A stretch of 35,905 nt of DNA, taken from positions 1-35,905 of the IMG/VR virus record IMGVR_UViG_3300027730_000078; one strand, 5' to 3'. The position numbers and the translations under genes were made by a program. Within the stretch, counting starts at the first letter, position 1; every line of letters begins with the position of its first letter. Below the pieces are notes generated by a model that was not told where the DNA came from, made no database searches, and saw only the letters and a program-made list of their open reading frames with translations. Source of the DNA: a virus. This document shows, piece after piece, positions 28,232-34,894 of the stretch.

Positions 28232-28424
28232 CGCCCAAGACATTACAACTACCGCTGACGGTACGGTCAGGCTTGACCTTACGGAGGACTACCTAGAGGC
28301 CGGCCAGACCTACCGAGTGCAGCTAAGCCTGCTGGAATACGGCAGCGACTATTTACCGATTACCCCGCCCGACAGTTTAACTGAGTACACATGCATTATG
28401 TTCACCATACGGGCATTGTGCTAA
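28101..28424 (+). CDS. Unknown protein (107 aa), possible small tail or neck protein
   Basis: MGCNLCYDLCEIYKGNPLQI opens with three Cys; the rest (DAQDITTTADGTVRLDLTED, LEAGQTYRVQLSLLEYGSDY) is an immunoglobulin-like beta pattern common in virion proteins. No promoter box; translation probably continues from the overlapping frame upstream. Confidence 0.55.
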   Translation: MGCNLCYDLCEIYKGNPLQIIGSVDDLNAQVIAFITNLGSGRTDAQDITTTADGTVRLDLTEDYLEAGQTYRVQLSLLEYGSDYLPITPPDSLTEYTCIMFTIRALC

Positions 28425-28443
28425 GTTGGACTTGCACGGCCCC

Positions 28444-28451
28444 TATCTTTT
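28444..28451 (+). promoter_or_regulatory. Leaderless-type promoter
   Basis: TATCTTTT with a TTG 12 bases upstream, 6 bases before the ATG at 28458. Confidence 0.45.
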
Positions 28452-28457
28452 TCACAT

Positions 28458-28736
28458 ATGACTTACTCGATTGGGCCGAATCTTCCGGCTACTTTCCGCG
28501 AACTGTTGCCTACACGCTTTACTTTTGAAGAGTTCCTAGAGATTGCCGGCCACAACTGCCGTAGGCGCAAAGCGGTTGCCGCTGACTGGATACGCGAACT
28601 GGAAAGCCCCGACCCCTTTGAGAGCTGGCGCAACCCCGAAGGCTTGTATAATCCAAACCACGGGCGTAACTTGCTGACCGGATGGGACGACAAGACCGAC
28701 AAGATTAGCCGGATTAAAGATGGCTATGAAGTATAG
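28458..28736 (+). CDS. Unknown protein (92 aa)
   Basis: Starts MTYSIGPNLPATFRELLPTR; helical N-terminal half with FEEFLEIAGHNCRRRKAVAA and an Asn/Gly/Asp-rich end. GC-rich codon use matches the structural genes. No family recognised. Confidence 0.55.
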   Translation: MTYSIGPNLPATFRELLPTRFTFEEFLEIAGHNCRRRKAVAADWIRELESPDPFESWRNPEGLYNPNHGRNLLTGWDDKTDKISRIKDGYEV

Positions 28737-28769
28737 CGATTTCCGATAACTTTACTAAACTTGCTAGAA

Positions 28770-28982
28770 ATGATAGGAATTAAGTTTTCAGCCCTGCATA
28801 GTTCTGGGCACTTGCAGCACCTTCACATTGACAAAGTGGATAACGTTGAAGAAATAGGGCTTGAGTCTGGTTTTGAAATCAGCATTACAAGCCGTGGGGG
28901 CACAGAAATTCAGTTTTTCCTGACATGCGAACAACTTGAGGAGTTACGTGAGGCTATTGGTTTTATGCTTTCCATTGATTAA
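28770..28982 (+). CDS. Unknown small protein (70 aa)
   Basis: Starts MIGIKFSALHSSGHLQHLHI; beta strands followed by the helix CEQLEELREAIGFML. A TAACTTTA box lies at 28747-28754. An upstream TTG is possible; I chose the ATG. No known domain. Confidence 0.5.
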   Translation: MIGIKFSALHSSGHLQHLHIDKVDNVEEIGLESGFEISITSRGGTEIQFFLTCEQLEELREAIGFMLSID

Positions 28983-28996
28983 GAAATTGATTGGTA

Positions 28997-29305
28997 ATGT
29001 CAATACCCTACCTCATCCTCCAAAGCCTAGGCATCTCGTTCTACCTAGTGGGCCTTTACGAAGCAACCAGCGAGGGCGAACCCCTATACTTTGTGCGCCG
29101 CTTCCTTGATAGGTGGGGGCTAAACAAGTACCTTCAGCCTAAGACGTGGTACATGCCGATACTTGGCTGCAATGCGTGCATGGCAAGTTTCCACAGCCTC
29201 TACATTTGGTTTGTTTTTCCTATTTCGTGGCCGTACCTTGCGCCTCAAATCATTATCACCTATGGGATTATCCGTTTCATTAGAAACCAATGGTACCAGT
29301 CCTAA
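28997..29305 (+). CDS. Small membrane protein with a GCNACM motif
   Basis: 102 residues. Hydrophobic stretches at about 3-22 (IPYLILQSLGISFYLVGLYE) and 62-96 (with WFVFPISWPYLAPQIIITYG). In between, the sequence MPILGCNACMASFHSLYIW carries a C-x2-C-M motif of a type I know from Bacteroidetes phage and plasmid membrane proteins of unknown role. Its end overlaps the next gene by 44 bases. Confidence 0.6.
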   Translation: MSIPYLILQSLGISFYLVGLYEATSEGEPLYFVRRFLDRWGLNKYLQPKTWYMPILGCNACMASFHSLYIWFVFPISWPYLAPQIIITYGIIRFIRNQWYQS

Positions 29306-29534
29306 AGCTACGCTGGCAAAGGGCGCAGAACTGCACCACCTTATCCAGCAGCTAAAGGACATGGGCGCACCCATCTATGAACCAGCTACCCTTACAGACG
29401 ACCACAGGGGCTTTATCGGGCTGGTCTATGAGGATGGATGCATTCAGCGGTTTCCGGTGGATGACTGCTATCGGTACTATGCCAACCAGGACTTTCTCAA
29501 TCTTTTCAAGGGCAAGCAGTTGGCTTATCTGTAA
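29262..29534 (+). CDS. Unknown protein (90 aa)
   Basis: From the ATG at 29262: MGLSVSLETNGTSPKATLAK, a helical part (AELHHLIQQLKDMG) and a beta-rich end with YEDGCIQRFPVDDCYRYY. I chose this start to limit the overlap with the membrane protein gene. It ends before a block of inverted repeats and a terminator, so it closes this transcript. Function unknown. Confidence 0.5.
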   Translation: MGLSVSLETNGTSPKATLAKGAELHHLIQQLKDMGAPIYEPATLTDDHRGFIGLVYEDGCIQRFPVDDCYRYYANQDFLNLFKGKQLAYL

Positions 29535-29536
29535 AG

Positions 29537-29600
29537 CGTGAAAGATATTCACGGGTTGTTTCCAAAATGGAAATAACTCAAGTGTTTCCAAAAAGGGAAC
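29537..29600 (+). promoter_or_regulatory. Three consecutive inverted repeats, possible operators
   Basis: CGTGAA-AGATA-TTCACG (29537-29553), TTTCC-AAAAT-GGAAA (29559-29573) and GTTTCC-AAAAA-GGGAAC (29584-29600). The last two are near-identical sites 26 bases apart. They could be repressor or activator sites controlling the promoter at 29660, or RNA hairpins at the end of the upstream transcript. Confidence 0.45.
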
Positions 29601-29628
29601 AGTTGCATGGCATTAACTAGGGATAGAG

Positions 29629-29653
29629 GCCGGGATTAATTCCCGGCTTTTTT
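29629..29653 (+). terminator. Intrinsic terminator before the tail-assembly genes
   Basis: GCCGGGA-TTAAT-TCCCGGC followed by TTTTTT. The promoter for the tail genes starts seven bases later. Confidence 0.92.
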
Positions 29654-29659
29654 GTGCCT

Positions 29660-29667
29660 TATATTTA
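29660..29667 (+). promoter_or_regulatory. Leaderless-type promoter of the tail-assembly operon
   Basis: TATATTTA, 4 bases before the ATG at 29672. It decides that start against an in-frame GTG at 29654. Confidence 0.6.
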
Positions 29668-29671
29668 CCGC

Positions 29672-29968
29672 ATGGGGGAGCAACTGACGGATAAGGGCTT
29701 TTTTGTTAAGCTGAAGTTCAAACTTAAGCAAACCGTATATTTGCAAACAGATGTTAGTCAACTGCCAAGGCTAGTTAAGGCTATCCTGTTGGTTGACGGG
29801 CCGCCGCAGTACATGCTGGTTTGCGGAACAGAGCCGGCTACGTTCCATGAGGAATTTGAAATATCCGAGAAATACAACATACATTTAACAGAGGCTTATG
29901 ACATGGATTTGGGGCCTATTGAAGAGGACGAAGACGACGAAGAAGACGGAAACTGGCTTACGTACTGA
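29672..29968 (+). CDS. Unknown small tail-operon protein with acidic tail
   Basis: 98 residues. The core (KQTVYLQTDVSQLPRLVKAI, then PQYMLVCGTEPATFHEEFEI) is a small beta-rich domain; the C terminus is a run of Glu and Asp (EEDEDDEED). It is first in the operon that leads to the chaperone and tape measure. The last 71 bases also encode the basic N terminus of the next protein in another frame. Function unknown; a tail-assembly role is inferred from place only. Confidence 0.6.
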   Translation: MGEQLTDKGFFVKLKFKLKQTVYLQTDVSQLPRLVKAILLVDGPPQYMLVCGTEPATFHEEFEISEKYNIHLTEAYDMDLGPIEEDEDDEEDGNWLTY

Positions 29969-30518
29969 CTGGAAGCAACTTGCGCCACGGGTTTTTCAGG
30001 ACAGCAACGGGTTCTGGTATCATAGGTATGAGGACGAAATGCAGATGCCCATTGAGCGCATGAAGGAGATTCAAACGTGCATCCGCGAGATTGGCAACAA
30101 GGTTAGCGATGCTGACTTGTCTGTATTTCTGGACAACCAGAACAAGATACTGTTTGGCAACGAACCAGCCGATAAGAAGCTGGAATTACTGGCAAAGCAT
30201 ATATCAATCCTTAAAGAACGTACCGAGTTTAGCATCGCGGCCCCTGACTTGCTTATGAATTTGGCCTGTGTGCTGTACATCCGTGAGGATGAAGACCCGT
30301 ATGTGGTTTCAAAAGACATCCACGAACAAAAGGTAGGGCAACTAACCAAAGACAGCCGGGGGGTGCTGGCCGATTTTTTTTACAGAGTAGGATTGAGCGC
30401 ATACTTGCCCTCGCAAAGTGGTTTAACGACAGGTATAGAGCGGCTGTTGCAGCAGTCAGCGGAAATGACGGCGAAGGCGAGGATGTACGAGAAACACCTC
30501 GCGGAAGCTATAAGTTAG
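29898..30518 (+). CDS. Tail assembly chaperone, short form (gpG-like)
   Basis: 206 residues from the ATG at 29898 inside the previous gene. A short basic N terminus (MTWIWGLLKRTKTTKKTETG) leads to PRVFQDSNGFWYHRYEDEMQ and a long helical body. It stands directly upstream of the tape measure gene, the invariable place of the G/GT chaperones. At codons 160-161 it runs through eight T residues, where a -1 slip would extend it as the long form. It would coat the tape measure protein during tail assembly. Family assignment rests on position and the frameshift layout, not on sequence similarity. Confidence 0.72.
   Translation: MTWIWGLLKRTKTTKKTETGLRTDWKQLAPRVFQDSNGFWYHRYEDEMQMPIERMKEIQTCIREIGNKVSDADLSVFLDNQNKILFGNEPADKKLELLAKHISILKERTEFSIAAPDLLMNLACVLYIREDEDPYVVSKDIHEQKVGQLTKDSRGVLADFFYRVGLSAYLPSQSGLTTGIERLLQQSAEMTAKARMYEKHLAEAIS
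30374..30380 (+). promoter_or_regulatory. -1 ribosomal frameshift site (T TTT TTT)
   Basis: In frame the codons are GAT TTT TTT TAC, giving the slippery heptamer T TTT TTT of the X XXY YYZ type within a run of eight T (30374-30381). After the slip translation continues TTA CAG AGT AGG. Confidence 0.7.
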
Positions 30519-30664
30519 AATTACTGGAATACATCCAGAACCAGCGGCGCGAATCGGTCATTTTGGCCAACGGCGACCCGGTAAGGTGGCGCGAGATATG
30601 CAGGCTACCCGCTGAAACGTATTTGCTTTTCCTCGAAGCATTGCCAAAGCACAAACCTAAATAG
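30380..30664 (+). CDS. Frameshift extension of the tail assembly chaperone (T part of gpGT)
   Basis: The -1 frame is open from well before the slippery site to a TAG at 30662-30664 and reads as protein throughout: LQSRIERILALAKWFNDRYR and, past the end of the short form, KLELLEYIQNQRRESVILAN and LPAETYLLFLEALPKHKPK. It has no ATG of its own near its start, and 146 bases of it lie between the short form's stop and the tape measure start, where no other gene exists. The fused product would be 255 residues (161 plus 94). Both frames overlap over 30380-30518 and both look protein-like, as in other G/GT systems. Confidence 0.72.
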   Translation, partial: LQSRIERILALAKWFNDRYRAAVAAVSGNDGEGEDVRETPRGSYKLELLEYIQNQRRESVILANGDPVRWREICRLPAETYLLFLEALPKHKPK

Positions 30665-30668
30665 TCTG

Positions 30669-30676
30669 TATATTTG
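30669..30676 (+). promoter_or_regulatory. Leaderless-type promoter of the tape measure gene
   Basis: TATATTTG, 4 bases before the ATG at 30681. Confidence 0.55.
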
Positions 30677-30680
30677 GAGT

Positions 30681-32990
30681 ATGGCTACGGAAATACAGAC
30701 AATACTAATAAAATACGAAACCGATGTAAAAGCGGTTGTGGCCGGGGCCGAAAAGATTATAGATGCCAACGAGGGCATTGTCGATTCCGAAAAGGACGTA
30801 GCCAAGGAGGGTAAAAAAGCATTTAGTGGCCTTCAAAAAGAACTAAAGGATACCGAAAAACCCATAAATGGCTTGCTCGGAAGCATCAAGGCTATTGGTG
30901 GGGCCATTGCTGCCGCGTTTACGGTGCGGGAGGTTATTCAGTTTTCCGAAGAATCGGTTAAGTTGGCCGACATTCAACTAAGGGCAGAGGCGCAGTTGCT
31001 TAAGGGCTTACAGGGCCGCGAGGATATTCAGCAAAGGCTAATTACATCCGCTGCCGAACTTCAAAAGCGCACAATCTTTGGCGATCAAGCCATTATACAG
31101 CAACAGGCGTTCCTTGCTTCGCTGGGCTTTTCCGAACAAAAGATTAACGATGTCATAGCCGCGTCTGTTGACCTTTCGGCGGCCACCGGGTTAACCCTTG
31201 AGGGTTCGGTAAGGAACCTTGCCAAAACCTATTCGGGGCTTTCTGGTGAACTTGGGGAACTTATCCCGCAGTTGCGCGGGCTAACCGCCGAGCAGTTGCA
31301 AAACGGCGAAGGCGTTAGGGTTACAACCGAATTATTTAAGGGGCAGGCAGAAATTATCGCACAGACCGGAACCGGGCCAATTATACAGCTTCAAAACGCA
31401 TTTTCGGACCTTCAAGAAGAAATAGGCAAGGTCATTATTGAATCCATGCCGCAGTTTACCGAGCAACTGCGCAGGGGTGTGGCCGGTGCAACTGAGTTTG
31501 TAAAGCAACTAACGGGCGTTGAAGAAAGAACGGGCAAAATTGGGGCTGCCGCCGATACAGCCGACAAGGCCATAACAGCCTTGCGTAAATCTTTTGAGTT
31601 GCTGACCGAGCCGATGAACCAGGTCATTGCGTTGTTTAGGGACATGAGCATTGAAATACCGGGGACCGGCAAAGAGATAAACCTTTTTAACACTTACATA
31701 AAAGGACTTGGTGTTGTAATTGACACTTTGGTAACGAATCAGATTGAAAATGCAATTAAAGCAATGCAGTTTTTGGGTGCTGCCATTGCTGGTGTTCGCG
31801 CAGCGCTTGTTCCGGGTGGCAAAACATTTATAGAGGCATTCAACGAAAGCCTAAACCAATCGCGCGGAACCGTTGCTGGCGAAGGTAAAAAGCTAGGCGA
31901 GGAGTTTGGTAATTCATTTGACATTGGCTATAAGCAGGCATTGGATAGTGGCATGTCGGCAGAGGGCGCGCTGGCCGCTGTATTGGCCGCCGAAAAGGCC
32001 CGCAAAGAAGCGCAGGCGGCTGGCAAGGTCATTGGTGGCGAAGTTGTTAATGGTGTAACCGCTGGTGTTAAAGAGGCTGACTTTAGCAACTTAATCATTG
32101 AACTTCAAAAGCAACTAGAACTTATAGACTTCCGCTTAAGGTTCCGAATTGACCCCGAAGGCGTTGATTTAATCAATGATGGGATTATATACATTGAACC
32201 TATACGGGCAGCGGGTACTGAAATTGATAACCTTGAAGAAAAAATAATAGAAAACGGCAAACGAAGGGACAGGGAAAGAAGGCGCAGGCAACAACAAGAC
32301 CAACAAGACGCTGAGGCTTTGGCCGAAAGTAACCAGTTCTTTTTTGACACGTTTTCGGCGTCCATTCAAGGCATCCAGCAACTTAGCCAAGCCACATCAA
32401 ACGCCCGGATTGATTCGATTCAGGCCGAGATAGCGGCCGGTAGGCTAAGTGAGGAAGCGGGCCGTGCGCAGCTTAACAGAGAAGCACAGAGGCAAGCCAA
32501 CTTTACCGCGTTCTTTGTCCAGCTTCAGCAGTTCCAAGCCATCGCGCAGGCCATTGCTTCCCGTGCTAAATTGCCGATACTTATCCCGCTGATTGTGGGC
32601 AGTATCGTAGGCTTCTTTTCGCGCTTCATTGGACAGACCCCGCAGTCTCCCGGCTTTGCCAAAGGAACCAGCTTTGGGCCGGGCACAGATGCTATTGTGG
32701 GCGAGAAAGGGCCGGAACGCATGTTTGTGCCGAGGGGTGCGCGAATCTTTACGGCAGAGGCCACAAAGAAAGAACGCAGCCTGATTGACGCACTAAACGC
32801 TGGCAAGCATGAGCAGTTTATCCATGACCATTACCTTAAACCCTTCGCGGCCCAGTTGCAAGGCGGCCAAAGTGGCTGGTCCTATGACGACTTCCAGTTG
32901 CGGCAGGCGGTGCGCAGTAACAAGGTCATTGAACTTGGGCCTAAAACCTTGCGCAAGATTACTAAAGCCAATAGGCCCACCTACCATTGA
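30681..32990 (+). CDS. Tail tape measure protein
   Basis: 769 residues, almost entirely helical. Residues 1-65 are Lys/Glu-rich coiled coil; 70-85 hold a hydrophobic stretch (IKAIGGAIAAAFTVREVIQF); the central part has the A/L/G-rich repeats typical of tape measures; near 650 a hydrophobic segment (LPILIPLIVGSIVGFFSRFI) is followed by GFAKGTSFGPGTDAIVGEKG and PERMFVPRGARIFTAE, a frequent C-terminal signature in tape measure proteins. At about 1.5 angstrom per residue the length predicts a tail near 115 nm. Its last bases overlap the TTG start of the next gene. Confidence 0.92.
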   Translation: MATEIQTILIKYETDVKAVVAGAEKIIDANEGIVDSEKDVAKEGKKAFSGLQKELKDTEKPINGLLGSIKAIGGAIAAAFTVREVIQFSEESVKLADIQLRAEAQLLKGLQGREDIQQRLITSAAELQKRTIFGDQAIIQQQAFLASLGFSEQKINDVIAASVDLSAATGLTLEGSVRNLAKTYSGLSGELGELIPQLRGLTAEQLQNGEGVRVTTELFKGQAEIIAQTGTGPIIQLQNAFSDLQEEIGKVIIESMPQFTEQLRRGVAGATEFVKQLTGVEERTGKIGAAADTADKAITALRKSFELLTEPMNQVIALFRDMSIEIPGTGKEINLFNTYIKGLGVVIDTLVTNQIENAIKAMQFLGAAIAGVRAALVPGGKTFIEAFNESLNQSRGTVAGEGKKLGEEFGNSFDIGYKQALDSGMSAEGALAAVLAAEKARKEAQAAGKVIGGEVVNGVTAGVKEADFSNLIIELQKQLELIDFRLRFRIDPEGVDLINDGIIYIEPIRAAGTEIDNLEEKIIENGKRRDRERRRRQQQDQQDAEALAESNQFFFDTFSASIQGIQQLSQATSNARIDSIQAEIAAGRLSEEAGRAQLNREAQRQANFTAFFVQLQQFQAIAQAIASRAKLPILIPLIVGSIVGFFSRFIGQTPQSPGFAKGTSFGPGTDAIVGEKGPERMFVPRGARIFTAEATKKERSLIDALNAGKHEQFIHDHYLKPFAAQLQGGQSGWSYDDFQLRQAVRSNKVIELGPKTLRKITKANRPTYH

Positions 32991-34885
32991 GCGAGTTTAG
33001 AGCAACCCTTGACGGCATGAACTTTCCAAACCCGCTGGAATGGCGGGAAACGGCGTTTGTGCTGGGCTGGGAAGAGGACGTATTTACCAAGCGGCAGTCG
33101 ATAACCTACACGTTCACGGGCGAGGGATACGAATACATTGTGGGCAAATACGATGAATCCAGTTGTCAAAGCATAGAGATTAAGATATACATATGCGACA
33201 AACTTGAATTTATTGGCCTCATTTACATGACGGACATAACCGTCAACCGCATGAAGTGCCGGGTATCTTGCCCGATTGCGGATAACGGGTATCGGTCGTT
33301 CATCAACAACAAAAAGCGGCAGCAGTACACGGTGAACGTAGGGGTTGGCTCGGACGGCACAGACATAGACCCAGCGCCGGATTATTACTTTGCCGTTCAC
33401 GATGTGCAGACGGGCACATACGAAGCTACCAACAGGCTAGGGTTCCGCGTTTATGACGCGCTGGACTTTCTGGTCAGGGCCATGTCCAACGAAACGCTGG
33501 CCTTCGCTTCGGATGCGTTTGACACAGGCGGGATATATGATGGATATGTCATTGTGTCGGGTGAGGACTTGCGGGCTGCGGGCAGCTATGCCAGTACGGA
33601 CATTGCCCCTACAACCTCATGGGACGACCTGTACGGGGACTTAAAGATTCTGTTTAACTTGGCTATCCGGGTATATGACGAAGCGGGTGTACCGACCTTG
33701 CGCGTGGAGCCTTACGATTACTTCCGCGAAACTAATGTATCGGCAGAGGTTGCCATCAAAGACCTTGAGGAAGCCATCGAGGCCGATACCATCTATTCAA
33801 CCATCGACATAGGCAGCAGCAACTCACGCGGGCCATTTCAGGACGACCCCAATACGTCCATGCCTAGCGAGATTTACACGGGGTTTCTGCAAGAATCCCA
33901 CAACGTCTTTGGCGATTGCGTTACCGAGAATACGCTACCCGTTCAGACCCAAAAGCTGGTTTACGACAGCAACAGCATAGAGAACGCCATTAACGGAAGC
34001 GAAGTAAACGACAGCAATACGTTCCTGATTAAGACGGACGGCCCACAAAGTGAGCAGTTCGACATTCTGGGGGACGGCAACCATTATTATAACGGGACGC
34101 TGACCAATGAGGAAGTGCTAGGGCGATGGCTAAACAGGGTTCACAACGACAGCTACCAGTTCTCTGGCGATTCGTCTAATGACTTTGAGGCAGCCACTAC
34201 GGCCGATGTAAGCGTACTGGTTACGACCGGCTGGGGCTTGCCCTCGGTGGACTGGACCCCGCAGATGGAGTTTGACGATGTAATTTCAGACCCCGGTAGC
34301 AACTATGACGGTGTTACCAACTTTGAGTACACCATGCCGGTTACTCAAACGCGGTTTTTTACCTACCAATTCGATGTAGAGGTTACAATGGCCTCGCTTG
34401 GCGTGGGGTTCTTTTACGTGGACACCTACATCATTATCAACGGCGGCGAAAGCTACCAGACGCGCCGTTACCCCATCTACAACGAATCCCGCGACCTACC
34501 GCCCATTACAACGGTTGTGCGGGACTTTCAAATTAACCAGACCTTTGTAGTTACAGCAACCGTGGGCGACACCATACGAGGCTTTGTAGTGTTTAACAGC
34601 GACCAGAACCTACCATTTGGCGGTACGGCGGTGTTTAAATCGGGAGCCATCTTCAAATCAGGCAGCTTCATAGATGCCAGTTCAACGCTTGTGCAGATAA
34701 CCAGCGAGGCCCCGATAACCTACGAACAATGGAACAGCATCAAAGCCGATACCAGCGGGCAATTAAGGCTTTACGGAACTTCTGGAAGTGGTCATGGCGT
34801 GCAAGAGTTCGGGAACATTAAAGAGTTAACCTATACGCCATTCTCGGTTTCGAGCATCGCGCTTAACAAGGTCAGAAACAGCTAA
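32987..34885 (+). CDS. Large tail-tip / baseplate protein
   Basis: 632 residues from a TTG coupled to the tape measure stop (TTGA); an ATG ten codons on is possible. The protein is acidic and beta-rich, with many Tyr, Asp, Ser and Thr, and regular strand patterns (ITYTFTGEGYEYIVG, SIEIKIYICDKLEFIG). Directly downstream of the tape measure this fits the distal tail or tail-hub part of a siphovirus tip. No enzymatic motif is visible. I do not recognise the family beyond that. Confidence 0.7.
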   Translation: MSEFRATLDGMNFPNPLEWRETAFVLGWEEDVFTKRQSITYTFTGEGYEYIVGKYDESSCQSIEIKIYICDKLEFIGLIYMTDITVNRMKCRVSCPIADNGYRSFINNKKRQQYTVNVGVGSDGTDIDPAPDYYFAVHDVQTGTYEATNRLGFRVYDALDFLVRAMSNETLAFASDAFDTGGIYDGYVIVSGEDLRAAGSYASTDIAPTTSWDDLYGDLKILFNLAIRVYDEAGVPTLRVEPYDYFRETNVSAEVAIKDLEEAIEADTIYSTIDIGSSNSRGPFQDDPNTSMPSEIYTGFLQESHNVFGDCVTENTLPVQTQKLVYDSNSIENAINGSEVNDSNTFLIKTDGPQSEQFDILGDGNHYYNGTLTNEEVLGRWLNRVHNDSYQFSGDSSNDFEAATTADVSVLVTTGWGLPSVDWTPQMEFDDVISDPGSNYDGVTNFEYTMPVTQTRFFTYQFDVEVTMASLGVGFFYVDTYIIINGGESYQTRRYPIYNESRDLPPITTVVRDFQINQTFVVTATVGDTIRGFVVFNSDQNLPFGGTAVFKSGAIFKSGSFIDASSTLVQITSEAPITYEQWNSIKADTSGQLRLYGTSGSGHGVQEFGNIKELTYTPFSVSSIALNKVRNS

Positions 34886-34890
34886 CTTAG
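34883..34890 (+). promoter_or_regulatory. Weak promoter-like box
   Basis: TAACTTAG, 4 bases before the ATG at 34895; it departs from TAnnTTTG at one base but keeps the leaderless spacing. Confidence 0.35.
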
Positions 34891-34894
34891 CATC

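Noticed and set aside
29930-29990. +1 frameshift at TAC TGA C joining the 98-aa protein to the chaperone frame
   Set aside because: The chaperone frame has its own ATG at 29898 giving a normal basic N terminus, and the P-site codon UAC would re-pair poorly after a +1 slip.
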